A stretch of 13,215 bases of DNA from Deltaproteobacteria bacterium (GCA_019308145.1 JAFDIG010000032.1:1-13215), one strand, 5' to 3'; shown: positions 1-7,617, counted from the first letter of the stretch. The notes: generated from the sequence alone by a model not told the origin. Program-made: numbers and translations.

Positions 1-186
1 AAAACCTACCCTAAAACTTATTACCCTTCCATCATCAGCCTTTACAACTATCACCCCTCTGTATATATCCCTAACAGTACCAGTAAGGGTAAAAAGTTGA
101 GCGCTAAATGCAATATTAAAAAACATATAAAAAAATATTAGAGTAAAAATTGTTATAAGAATAACCTTACTAAATCTCTTTTTCAT
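1..186 (-). CDS. Small exported protein of unknown function (C-terminus beyond window)
   Basis: Only the first 62 codons are present; the gene runs off the left edge. The start is the ATG at 186, preceded by an AGAGG Shine-Dalgarno sequence at good spacing. The N-terminus looks like a Sec signal peptide: Lys/Arg at residues 2-4, a long hydrophobic stretch over about residues 8-27, then an AFSA-Q junction typical of signal peptidase I cleavage. The mature part begins with LFTLTGTVRDI and continues with alternating hydrophobic residues and a DDGR turn, which suggests a small beta-rich (OB- or SH3-like) periplasmic domain; that fold is inference. It lies downstream of leuS on the same strand, but two terminator hairpins separate them and it has its own ribosome binding site, so it is probably transcribed separately or by readthrough. 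I do not recognise the family. Confidence 0.6.
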   Translation of the reverse strand, partial: MKKRFSKVILITIFTLIFFYMFFNIAFSAQLFTLTGTVRDIYRGVIVVKADDGRVISFRVGF

Positions 187-289
187 CTTCTAACCTCTTT
201 TAAAAAATTTTGCTTTTTTATTTATTACAACAATTTCTAATCAAAAACAAGAAAAATTTAGTTAAATGATTTATAGAATTCAGATAAAT

Positions 290-318
290 AAAAAGATTTA
301 AAAAAATTAAATCCTTTT
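290..318 (-). terminator. Intrinsic terminator, duplicated distal copy
   Basis: Read on the minus strand, a 12-bp AT-rich stem (arm 318-307 AAAAGGATTTAA; arm 301-290 TTAAATCTTTTT, one G-T pair) encloses a five-base loop of T and ends in a run of T. It is the copy-one version of the leuS terminator. It would act as a backup terminator before the small exported-protein gene. Confidence 0.6.
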
Positions 319-363
319 AACAAACAATATTTATTATAAATGATTTATAGAATTCAGATAAAT

Positions 364-392
364 AAAAAGATTTAAAAAAATTAAATCCTTTT
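364..392 (-). terminator. Intrinsic terminator of leuS
   Basis: Same hairpin as the copy at 290-318, here starting inside the leuS stop codon: arm 392-381, loop 380-376, arm 375-364, with terminal T residues. The stem is AT-rich, as expected in a low-GC genome. It ends the argG-leuS transcript. Confidence 0.65.
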
Positions 393-2871
393 AACAAACA
401 ATATTTATTAATTTCCCAGGAACTATAATACTTTTCTTTATCTTTTTGCCTTGAATAAATTTTTTTACCTTTTCATCCTTTAAAGCAAGATCCTTTATCT
501 CATCATCTGTTGCATCACTTTTAACCATAATCCTGCTTCTAAGTTTACCATTTATCTGGATAACAATAAGTTTTTCCTCTTTTTTCAACACCTTTTCGTC
601 ATATATAGGCCATGGCTGGTTTATAATAGATCCCTTTTCTCCTATCTCCTGCCATAACTCCTCTGTTATATGAGGCACAAAAGGGGAAAGTAATAATAGT
701 GTTGTTCTAACAGCATCTTTTAATACAGAAACAACTTCTTTATCTGGAGCTCTATTATCTATTGGTAAACTAAAAACCTCATTTAAAAGTTCCATAATAG
801 CAGCAATAGCAGTATTGAAATGAAATCTTTCTATATCTTCTGTAACCTTTTTTATTGTTTCATGTGTTTTTTGATAAACCTTTTTTGCTTGTTTATTTTT
901 TATCTCTCCCTCAGGAAGAGTTGCATTTAATAATAAATTTTTTGTCTCAAAAACAAGCCTCCATATCCTCGAAAGAAATCTATAAGCCCCTTCTACCCCT
1001 TGATCATTCCAGTCTAAATCCCTTTCTGGTGGAGCTGCAAAAAGAGAAAAAAGTCTTGTTGTATCAGCGCCATATCTTTCTATCATGTAACCTGGATCAA
1101 CAACATTACCTTTAGATTTTGACATCTTAGCCCCATCTTTTATAACCATGCCTTGGGTAAGAAGGTTTAAAAAAGGCTCATCAAAATCTACCAAGCCAAG
1201 ATCTCTTAATACTTTGTTATAAAAACGAGAATATAAAAGATGCAAAATAGCATGTTCTATTCCACCTATATATTGATCTACTGGCATCCAGTAAGCCACT
1301 TTATCTTTTTCAAACGGTCCTTTATCATAATGAGGTGAACAATATCTATGATAATACCAAGATGATTCTACAAATGTATCCATGGTATCAGTTTCCCGTT
1401 TCGCAGGGCTGCCACACTTTGGGCATTTTGTGTTAACAAATTCTTCTAATTCAGGCAAAGGAGAGCGGCCTGTTTTAGGTATCTTTACATTAAGAGGAAG
1501 AATTACAGGAAGATCCTTTTCATCAACAGGAACAATCCCGCATTTATCACAATATATGATTGGTATAGGAGCTCCCCAGTATCTCTGCCGTGAGATACCC
1601 CAATCTCTTAACCTATAATGAACTGTCCTTCTTCCTATCCCTTTCTCTTCAAAATAATCAGCAATCTTTTCCATTGCCTCTTTATTCGGCAACCCATTAA
1701 AAGGCCCGGAGTTTACCATTATACCATCTTCAGTATAAGCCCTATCCATTTTATCAGGATCTAAAGATGTTTCTTTAGGTTGAATAACCACAACAAGTTT
1801 TAGACCATATTTTCTCGCAAACTCGAAATCCCTTTGATCATGGGTAGGAACTGCCATTATCGCTCCTGTCCCATACTCCATCAGTACAAAATTAGCTACA
1901 TAAATGGGCATATCAAAACCTGTTACAGGATTAATACAGTATGAACCAGTAAAAACACCTTCCTTTTCATAATCTTCTGAACTTCTTTTAATTATGTCTT
2001 CATGTGAAACCCTTTCAACAAACTCTTTTACTTTTTGCTCATAAGGAGATCCTTTAGAAAGCTTAAGAGTAAGAGGATGTTCAGGTGCTAAAACCATGAA
2101 TGTTGCTCCATAAATTGTGTCCTGCCTTGTTGTAAAAACCGTGATCTTACCATCCTTATTTTTTAAGGGAAAATCTATTTCCATGCCAACACTTTTACCA
2201 ATCCAGTTCTTTTGCATTGTGATAACTCTCTCTGGCCAACCAGTAAGTTTATCACACCATTCAAGCAGTTCTTCAACATAATCTGTTATTCTAAAGAACC
2301 ATCCCTCTTGTTCTTTTAAAGTGACCTTAGAATGACACCTCCAGCAACTTCCTGCTATTACTTGTTCATTTGCAAGAACAGTCTGACATTTCTCGCACCA
2401 ATTCACCTGAGATTTTTTTCTATATGCCAATCCTCTTTCATACATTTTTAAAAAGATCAATTGTTCCCAGCGATAATATTCAGGATCACAAGTAGCAATC
2501 TCCCTCTCCCAGTCATATGAAAAACCCATTCTTTTGAGCTCTAAGCGCATATAATCAATATTATCATATGTCCATTTAGCAGGATGAACTTTATGTTCAA
2601 TAGCAGCATTTTCTGCAGGCAAGCCAAAGGCATCCCATCCCATTGGATGAAGCACATTAAACCCTTTCATCATTTTATAACGTGCTACTACATCTCCAAT
2701 AGAATAATTACGAACATGTCCCATATGTATCTTTCCAGAAGGATAAGGAAACATCTCCAAAAGGTAATACTTTGGTTTTCCCTTCTCTTCTTTTGCTTGA
2801 AAAAGCTTCTTTTCCTCCCAAAATCGTTGCCATTTAGGTTCTATCTTATCAGGCTGATATTTCTCCTCCAC
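391..2871 (-). CDS. leuS: Leucyl-tRNA synthetase (EC 6.1.1.4)
   Basis: Charges tRNA-Leu with leucine using ATP, in the cytoplasm; class I synthetase. Numbered from the GTG start, it has HMGH (the HIGH signature) at 49-52, a zinc-binding-type pair WCEKC/CWRC with cysteines at 159, 162, 176 and 179, the editing-domain TTRQDT motif near 247-252, the editing aspartate in HDQRD at 345, a second CDKC/CPKC cysteine set in the leucine-specific region (about 441-486), and KMSKS at 582-586. The C-terminus is the usual tRNA-binding appendage. Length 826 residues is normal. An in-frame ATG lies five codons upstream (2886), but the GGAGG at 2880-2884 is 8 nt before GTG 2871, and starting there aligns the N-terminus with E. 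coli LeuS and gives the editing Asp its E. coli number, 345. It follows argG by 19 nt, so the two form one operon. Its 3' end is duplicated downstream. Confidence 0.98.
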   Translation of the reverse strand: MEEKYQPDKIEPKWQRFWEEKKLFQAKEEKGKPKYYLLEMFPYPSGKIHMGHVRNYSIGDVVARYKMMKGFNVLHPMGWDAFGLPAENAAIEHKVHPAKWTYDNIDYMRLELKRMGFSYDWEREIATCDPEYYRWEQLIFLKMYERGLAYRKKSQVNWCEKCQTVLANEQVIAGSCWRCHSKVTLKEQEGWFFRITDYVEELLEWCDKLTGWPERVITMQKNWIGKSVGMEIDFPLKNKDGKITVFTTRQDTIYGATFMVLAPEHPLTLKLSKGSPYEQKVKEFVERVSHEDIIKRSSEDYEKEGVFTGSYCINPVTGFDMPIYVANFVLMEYGTGAIMAVPTHDQRDFEFARKYGLKLVVVIQPKETSLDPDKMDRAYTEDGIMVNSGPFNGLPNKEAMEKIADYFEEKGIGRRTVHYRLRDWGISRQRYWGAPIPIIYCDKCGIVPVDEKDLPVILPLNVKIPKTGRSPLPELEEFVNTKCPKCGSPAKRETDTMDTFVESSWYYHRYCSPHYDKGPFEKDKVAYWMPVDQYIGGIEHAILHLLYSRFYNKVLRDLGLVDFDEPFLNLLTQGMVIKDGAKMSKSKGNVVDPGYMIERYGADTTRLFSLFAAPPERDLDWNDQGVEGAYRFLSRIWRLVFETKNLLLNATLPEGEIKNKQAKKVYQKTHETIKKVTEDIERFHFNTAIAAIMELLNEVFSLPIDNRAPDKEVVSVLKDAVRTTLLLLSPFVPHITEELWQEIGEKGSIINQPWPIYDEKVLKKEEKLIVIQINGKLRSRIMVKSDATDDEIKDLALKDEKVKKFIQGKKIKKSIIVPGKLINIVC

Positions 2872-2879
2872 AACAAAAA

Positions 2880-2884
2880 CCTCC
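2880..2884 (-). promoter_or_regulatory. Shine-Dalgarno of leuS, sets a GTG start
   Basis: GGAGG on the minus strand, 8 nt before GTG 2871. It overlaps the alternative ATG at 2886-2884, which has no comparable Shine-Dalgarno sequence of its own and is therefore unlikely to be the start. Confidence 0.8.
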
Positions 2885-2890
2885 ATAATT

Positions 2891-4096
2891 CTACTTATTT
2901 TTCATAAGTGCTCTAATCCTTAACCTTAACGCATTTAACCTTATAAAGCCTTCTGCATCCTGCTGATTATAAACCGTATCAGATTCAAAGGTTGCGAAAT
3001 CTTCACTATAAAGTGATTTTTCTGCTTTTCTTCCTGTAACAATACAATTACCTTTATATAATTTGAGCCTTACAGTTCCAGTAACATCCTTTTGAGACTC
3101 CTTAATCATATTTTTCATCATCTCCATCTCAGGAGAAAACCAATAGCCATAATAGATTAGTTCTGAAAATCTTGGGACAAGACTATCTCTTATATGCATA
3201 ACCTCTCTATCCATAGTAATCGATTCTATTGCCCTGTGTGCAATATGCAAGATAGTACCACCTGGAGTCTCATATACTCCTCTTGATTTCATGCCAACAT
3301 ATCTGTTTTCAACCATATCTACCCTACCAATCCCATTTTCTCCTCCTAAACGATTAAGGTGTGAAAGAAGCGTGGCAGGAGAATGAGAAACTCCGTTTAT
3401 CCTTACTGGTATGCCTTGCTCAAAATCGATCTCTATATAAGTCGGTTTATCAGGTGCCTTTTCAGGGGAAACTGACAAAACAAACATATCTTCATCTGGC
3501 TCTAACCAAGGATCTTCTAAAATTCCACCTTCATAACTAATATGAAGCAAATTTCTATCAGAACTATAAGGTTTCTCTTTTGTTACTGGTATTGGGATAT
3601 CATGTTTTTTTGCATATTCTATAAGATCACTTCTTGATCTAAAATCCCATATCCTCCAGGGAGCAATAACCTTAATGTCTGGCTTTAATGAATAAAAGGT
3701 AAGCTCAAATCTCACCTGATCATTCCCTTTCCCTGTTGCTCCATGGGAAACAGCATCTGCTCCTTCATTTATTGCAATCTCTATCTGCTTTTTTGCTATA
3801 ACAGGCCGAGCAAGTGATGTTCCTAAAAGATATGTACCTTCATAAACAGCATTTGCCATCATAGCAACAAAAACAAAATCCTTAACAAATTCCTCTTTTA
3901 GATCTTCGACATATATCTTCGATGCTCCTGTCGCTTTTGCTTTATCTTCAATGCCTAAAAGCTCTTCCCCCTGACCTAAATCTGCTGAAAATGCAACCAC
4001 CTCACAATTATAAGTTTCTATGAGCCATTTAAGTATAACAGATGTATCAAGTCCACCTGAATACGCCAAAACCACTTTATTTATTTTATCTTCCAT
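2891..4096 (-). CDS. argG: Argininosuccinate synthase (EC 6.3.4.5)
   Basis: Joins citrulline and aspartate with ATP to give argininosuccinate, the penultimate step of arginine synthesis; cytoplasmic homotetramer in the family. From the ATG at 4096 the protein has 401 residues, the usual length. The N-terminal PP-loop AYSGGLDTS sits at 11-19; the citrulline/aspartate-site segments include GTSLARP at 92-98, HGATGKGNDQVRFE at 118-131 and APWR at 145-148. The reading frame extends 14 codons further upstream (to 4138), but that extension is not conserved-looking, and an AAAGGAG Shine-Dalgarno lies 7 nt before ATG 4096. It is first in an operon with leuS. argH, its usual partner, is not in the window. 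A candidate promoter lies at 4150-4178. Confidence 0.98.
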   Translation of the reverse strand: MEDKINKVVLAYSGGLDTSVILKWLIETYNCEVVAFSADLGQGEELLGIEDKAKATGASKIYVEDLKEEFVKDFVFVAMMANAVYEGTYLLGTSLARPVIAKKQIEIAINEGADAVSHGATGKGNDQVRFELTFYSLKPDIKVIAPWRIWDFRSRSDLIEYAKKHDIPIPVTKEKPYSSDRNLLHISYEGGILEDPWLEPDEDMFVLSVSPEKAPDKPTYIEIDFEQGIPVRINGVSHSPATLLSHLNRLGGENGIGRVDMVENRYVGMKSRGVYETPGGTILHIAHRAIESITMDREVMHIRDSLVPRFSELIYYGYWFSPEMEMMKNMIKESQKDVTGTVRLKLYKGNCIVTGRKAEKSLYSEDFATFESDTVYNQQDAEGFIRLNALRLRIRALMKNK

Positions 4097-4103
4097 AAAA
4101 TAT

Positions 4104-4110
4104 CTCCTTT
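4104..4110 (-). promoter_or_regulatory. Shine-Dalgarno of argG, sets the start
   Basis: AAAGGAG on the minus strand, 7 nt before ATG 4096. It selects this start over the longer in-frame ATG at 4138. Confidence 0.85.
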
Positions 4111-4149
4111 CTAAAAATCTGTAACATCTTTTTATCAAAAGGTTTTTTT

Positions 4150-4178
4150 AAAATATATCAACGTATTTATATTGTCAA
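4150..4178 (-). promoter_or_regulatory. Candidate sigma-70-type promoter of argG
   Basis: On the minus strand a perfect TTGACA lies at 4178-4173. Possible -10 boxes are TATATT at 4157-4152 (15-nt spacer, 5 of 6 matches) or TATTTT at 4155-4150 (17-nt spacer, 4 of 6). The transcript would start near 4145 and have a leader of about 50 nt. The TTGACAA and a TTGAT 17 nt downstream of its first base are spaced exactly as in the nadK promoter candidate. Confidence 0.5.
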
Positions 4179-4567
4179 GAATTTAGTATTCTCTGATAAA
4201 TAAGCAAATTTATTCAACTGCTTTATTTTATTAACGCTGTTAATTAACAGCATCGTAAAGAATTAGACAATTTAGAGCTCCAAATATAAGATTATAATAT
4301 ACATCCCAAAAAGAACAAACCCTTTTATTTAGTCTGACTTTTTAATAAGTTTACCTATCTTTACAAAAAGTTTCAATCCTTTAAACAGAAAGATTTCTTC
4401 TTTAAAAGAGACTTTTACGATCATGTAAAAAAATCTTTAAAAAATCAAAAATCCTATTTTTCAAATAAAAATTGTCTGTTCTGATTTGCTTTTATTCTCT
4501 TTTATCAAATCCTTTTTATATTTATATTCATCTTTAAGGTCTTATAAAGAATTTTTACGCTTTTTCC
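4179..4567. other. Divergent intergenic DNA between the argG and nadK promoters
   Basis: I see no gene here: the six frames are short and the DNA is very AT-rich. It holds a perfect palindrome (4236-4251), a looser inverted repeat ATAAAT-N6-ATTTAT at 4196-4213 just upstream of the argG promoter, and a stem TTTTAC/GTAAAA at 4413-4418/4425-4430. There is also a CRISPR-repeat-like stretch at 4370-4400. No tRNA, riboswitch or other named RNA is recognisable. The length is generous for two promoters, so an undetected small RNA or operator cluster is possible but not shown. Confidence 0.5.
4236..4251. promoter_or_regulatory. Perfect 16-bp palindrome, candidate operator
   Basis: GCTGTTAATTAACAGC is identical to its reverse complement. 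It lies about 58 bp upstream of the argG -35 box and about 316 bp upstream of the nadK -35 box. It does not match the ArgR box pattern well. A dimeric regulator binding here is inference; with no loop it is unlikely to be a terminator. Confidence 0.4.
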
Positions 4568-4595
4568 TTGACAAGAATATACGGTTGATTTAAAT
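4568..4595 (+). promoter_or_regulatory. Candidate promoter of the nadK-recN operon
   Basis: Perfect TTGACA at 4568-4573 with TTAAAT at 4590-4595 (16-nt spacer, 4 of 6 matches to TATAAT). Transcription would begin near 4602, only about five bases before the nadK ATG, so the mRNA would be nearly leaderless. An in-frame TGA at 4595 rules out an earlier nadK start. Confidence 0.45.
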
Positions 4596-4606
4596 GAAAA
4601 AGTGAT

Positions 4607-5473
4607 ATGCAAAAAATAACAAAGATAGGAATAATAGGAAAAAGTAACAAAAAAGAGGCAATAGAGTCAGCTTTAAAATTAGCAAAATGGCTTGCTGATA
4701 AAGGCATTGAAGTATTAATAGATGAAAAATTGATGCTTAAAGAACAAAAAGGATATTCTTTTTCTCCTTCTCAAGATATACCATCCAGGGTACAAATGAT
4801 AGTGGTATTGGGAGGTGATGGAACTCTTCTCTCCGTTGCTCGCCTGGTTGGTAACAGTGGTGTACCTGTTTTAGGAGTCAATTTGGGTAGTTTAGGCTTT
4901 CTTACAGAGATAGCACTTCCAGAACTTTTCCCAGCCATTGAAAAGGTATTAAATGGAGATTTTCGTATTGAAAAAAGAATGAGCCTTGTTGCAAAAGTAA
5001 TAAGAGAAGGAAAAGATATAGGAGAATATCTTGTTCTAAATGATGTTGTCATAAACAAAGGTGCCTTAGCCCGTATTATAGATCTTGAAACTTATATAGA
5101 TGAAAACTATCTTACTACATATAAGGCAGATGGTTTAATAATATCAACTCCAACTGGTTCTACTGCTTATTGTCTTTCAGCAGGAGGACCAATAGTATAT
5201 CCTACCTTATCCAGTGTAATCCTTATTCCTATCTGTCCACACACACTTACAAATCGTCCTTTAATTTTACCCCCAGAAGTTACAATCAAGGTGATATTAA
5301 AATCAGAAAGAGAAGAAGTTTTTATTACATTGGATGGTCAATGGGGTTTCAATTTGCTAATAAATGATATAGTAGAAATAAAGAGAGCAGAAAGAACCTT
5401 GCGCCTTATAAAATCTCCTCATCGCAGCTATTTTGAAGTATTAAGAACGAAATTAAAATGGGGAGGTAGATAA
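4607..5473 (+). CDS. nadK: NAD(+) kinase (EC 2.7.1.23)
   Basis: Phosphorylates NAD to NADP with ATP or polyphosphate; cytoplasmic. The 288 residues match the family length. The catalytic GGDGT lies at 69-73 (Asp71), followed by the VNLGSLGFL segment at 91-99, the NAD-contacting NDVV at 145-148, the TPTGSTAY loop at 181-188 with SAGGPI after it, and the DGQ motif at 243-245. The start is the first ATG after an in-frame stop (TGA 4595). There is no evident Shine-Dalgarno before it, in keeping with the very short leader predicted by the promoter. recN follows after 13 nt, a pairing seen in many bacteria, so the two are co-transcribed. Confidence 0.97.
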   Translation: MQKITKIGIIGKSNKKEAIESALKLAKWLADKGIEVLIDEKLMLKEQKGYSFSPSQDIPSRVQMIVVLGGDGTLLSVARLVGNSGVPVLGVNLGSLGFLTEIALPELFPAIEKVLNGDFRIEKRMSLVAKVIREGKDIGEYLVLNDVVINKGALARIIDLETYIDENYLTTYKADGLIISTPTGSTAYCLSAGGPIVYPTLSSVILIPICPHTLTNRPLILPPEVTIKVILKSEREEVFITLDGQWGFNLLINDIVEIKRAERTLRLIKSPHRSYFEVLRTKLKWGGR

Positions 5474-5486
5474 TCTTTATTTCATC

Positions 5487-7151
5487 ATGTTAAAGGAGCT
5501 TTATATTAAAAACCTTGCAATTATAGATAAATTGAATGTCGAAATGTCGCCAGGATTAAATATAATTACTGGAGAAACAGGAGCTGGTAAGTCTATCATT
5601 TTAGGTGCTTTAAACCTTGTTATGGGTAATAGATTCTCAGAGGATATGTTAAGAAGAGATGAAGAACAAGCAATAGTAGAAGCAGTATTTGATCTCTCTA
5701 ATAGAATGGATATTTTAAAAAGCTTAGACTTCGTTGAAGAAGGAGAACCATATTTAATAGTTAGAAGAATTCTTTCCCGCTCTGGGAAAAGCAGAACATA
5801 TATAAATGATCATCCTGTTACACTTAAACAATTATCAGAGATCATGAATCGTTTAATCTCAATCTCTGGGCAAAATGAATACCAAAGGCTTTTGGACCCT
5901 TCTTATCAATTAGAGATTTTGGATAAGTATGGAGATAATCTTAATTTAAGAGAGAGGTATAAAAAAAAATTTGAACTGATTAAATCATTAGAGGATGAAT
6001 ATAACAAACTTAATACTGAAAAAGAGAAAATAAAGAAGGAAAAAGATCTTTATATCTTCCAGATAGAAGAAATTGATAAAGCTAAGATAGAGATTGGTGA
6101 GGAAAAGAGGCTTAAGGCTGAAAGAAAAAAGCTTATTAATGCTGAAACAATCTTAAAAAATATAGATAATCTTGAGATAGGATTATACTCAGGTGATAAC
6201 TCAGTTACAGAATTTATGCACAAAGGCAAACAGCTTCTAAAGGATATAGAAAAGATTGACCCTTCCATTAATGAAATTTCATCAAAATATGAAGAGATCA
6301 TCTATGAAATAGAAGATATAGCAACTTTCCTAAGAAATTATAAAGAAAAGATAGAGCTTGATCCAAAAAAAATAGAAGAGGTTGAATCCAGGTTATTTGA
6401 GATAGAAAAACTTAAGAGGAAATATGGTTTAGATGAGGAAGGACTTCTTAACTATAGGGAAAAGATATGGAATATAGTTCAAAAAGGTTCTGAAATTGAT
6501 GATAGAATAAAAGATTTAGGTATTAAAATTAAGGAAGCAAAAAAAGAGGTAGATATTCTGGCAAAGGAGTTATCCAATAGAAGAAAAGAAGCTGCTAAAA
6601 TGTTAAATAGAGAAGTTCAAAAAGAGCTTAATTCACTTGATATGAAAGGAACCCGTTTTGAGACCAAGATAACAAGTATTCCAGATAAAGGAGATGAAAC
6701 AGGAATAGATAAAGTTGAATTCATGATCCAGCCAAATATTGGCGAGAGCTTAAAACCCCTTTCAAAGATAGCTTCAGGTGGGGAACTTTCACGCATTATG
6801 CTTGCACTAAATAGGATATTAATTAAACTAACATCTCCTCTTACCCTTGTTTTTGACGAGGTAGATGCTGGCATAGGTGGCAAAACAGCATCGGTAGTTG
6901 GTAAAAAGTTAAAAGAGTTAGGAAATGTTCATCAGGTTGTCTGTGTTACTCATCTCCCACAGGTTGCCTCTTTTGGAGATAGCCATTTTCGGGTTTTTAA
7001 ACAAGAGATAGAAGGAAGAACTTCAACAAAGATTCAAAGAATAAACGAAAAAGAAAGGATTGAAGAGTTAGCCCGGATGGTTGGTGGAGATACTATAACA
7101 GAAAAAACTTTAGCACATGCAAGAGAACTTCTTGCAAAATCTAAAATATAA
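5487..7151 (+). CDS. recN: DNA repair ATPase RecN
   Basis: SMC-like ATPase that acts early in recombinational repair of double-strand breaks and holds DNA ends together. At 554 residues it is full length. Walker A GETGAGKS is at 29-36; a charged, coiled-coil-rich middle spans roughly 150-370; the ABC signature GGELSR is at 431-436; Walker B VFDEVDAG starts at 455 with the catalytic Asp/Glu at 457-458; the H-loop histidine in VTHLPQ is at 489. The N-terminus MLKELYIKNLAI aligns with other RecN proteins and supports the ATG at 5487, although no Shine-Dalgarno stands directly before it: the nearest purine-rich site, GGGAGG at 5461-5466 in the end of nadK, is about 20 nt away. Translational coupling to nadK is likely. 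No LexA-type box was recognised. Confidence 0.97.
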   Translation: MLKELYIKNLAIIDKLNVEMSPGLNIITGETGAGKSIILGALNLVMGNRFSEDMLRRDEEQAIVEAVFDLSNRMDILKSLDFVEEGEPYLIVRRILSRSGKSRTYINDHPVTLKQLSEIMNRLISISGQNEYQRLLDPSYQLEILDKYGDNLNLRERYKKKFELIKSLEDEYNKLNTEKEKIKKEKDLYIFQIEEIDKAKIEIGEEKRLKAERKKLINAETILKNIDNLEIGLYSGDNSVTEFMHKGKQLLKDIEKIDPSINEISSKYEEIIYEIEDIATFLRNYKEKIELDPKKIEEVESRLFEIEKLKRKYGLDEEGLLNYREKIWNIVQKGSEIDDRIKDLGIKIKEAKKEVDILAKELSNRRKEAAKMLNREVQKELNSLDMKGTRFETKITSIPDKGDETGIDKVEFMIQPNIGESLKPLSKIASGGELSRIMLALNRILIKLTSPLTLVFDEVDAGIGGKTASVVGKKLKELGNVHQVVCVTHLPQVASFGDSHFRVFKQEIEGRTSTKIQRINEKERIEELARMVGGDTITEKTLAHARELLAKSKI

Positions 7152-7158
7152 TCAAATA

Positions 7159-7617
7159 ATGATTCGTAAAGCTAAGATTAAAGACGTTTCACATATCCAA
7201 GCCATAATCAATATCTTTGCAAAAAGAAATGAGATGCTTTCACGATCAAAAACAGAACTCTATGATTATCTTAGGGACTTTTTTGTAGCAGAAGAAGATG
7301 GAGAAATAGTAGGCACTTGTGCACTTCACATTTTCTGGGAAGATCTTGCCGAAATTAGATCATTAGCAGTAAAAGAAGAAAAACAAAAAAATGGTATAGG
7401 AACAAACTTGGTAAAAGCATGTATCGAAGAGGCTTATTCCCTTGATATTAAAAAGATTTTTGTTTTAACCTATAAAACAGAGTTCTTTAAAAGATTTGGA
7501 TTTTCCTACATAGATAAAACTGCTCTGCCTCATAAGATATGGAAAGATTGTATTCATTGCCCTAAATTCCCAACTTGTGATGAAATCGCAATGATTTTAG
7601 ATCTTAATTTAAAATAA
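7159..7617 (+). CDS. GNAT acetyltransferase, probable short-form N-acetylglutamate synthase (ArgA-like)
   Basis: Single-domain GNAT protein of 152 residues. The acetyl-CoA site is visible as EIRSLAVKEEKQKNGIGTN at 65-83, with the pyrophosphate-binding QxxGxG at 76-81. The C-terminus carries a KIWKDCIHCPKFPTCDE segment (Cys131, 134, 140), which I know from small ArgA-type proteins that acetylate glutamate to start arginine synthesis. The separate amino-acid-kinase domain of classical ArgA is absent, as expected for the short form. The start chosen is ATG 7159, 7 nt after recN; the frame is open back to 7117 but that would overlap the end of recN. There is no clear Shine-Dalgarno, so coupling to recN is likely. 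The nearby argG on the opposite strand fits an arginine role. It could also be a GNAT enzyme with another substrate. Confidence 0.75.
   Translation: MIRKAKIKDVSHIQAIINIFAKRNEMLSRSKTELYDYLRDFFVAEEDGEIVGTCALHIFWEDLAEIRSLAVKEEKQKNGIGTNLVKACIEEAYSLDIKKIFVLTYKTEFFKRFGFSYIDKTALPHKIWKDCIHCPKFPTCDEIAMILDLNLK

Larger units (their letters stand above)
263..410. repeat. Exact 74-bp tandem direct duplication (263-336 and 337-410)
   Basis: Two head-to-tail copies with no mismatch that I can find by reading base by base. Copy two (337-410) contains the final codons and stop of leuS plus the terminator hairpin just after it. Copy one (263-336) repeats the same 74 bases in non-coding DNA. The identity ends sharply at both edges. 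It could be a recent slippage or unequal-crossover duplication, or an assembly error of about one k-mer length. Confidence 0.95.

Noticed and set aside
855..1115. 86-codon plus-strand ORF inside leuS
   Set aside because: Lies antisense to conserved LeuS sequence, has no recognisable domain and no start signal.
2584..2907. 107-codon plus-strand ORF spanning the leuS start
   Set aside because: Antisense to the HIGH-containing catalytic domain; composition is a reflection of the leuS codons.
4097..4138. N-terminal extension of ArgG to ATG 4138
   Set aside because: The strong AAAGGAG would lie inside the coding sequence, and known ArgG proteins begin near the residue encoded at 4096.
4413..4430. 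Stem TTTTAC/GTAAAA as a terminator or small RNA end
   Set aside because: Only six base pairs, no T run directly after it on either strand that would fit termination, and no gene ends there.
4370..4512. Degenerate CRISPR array built on recurring TCAA..TCC motifs
   Set aside because: The motif spacing is irregular (75 and 58 nt) and the copies beyond the first share only a few bases in AT-rich DNA.
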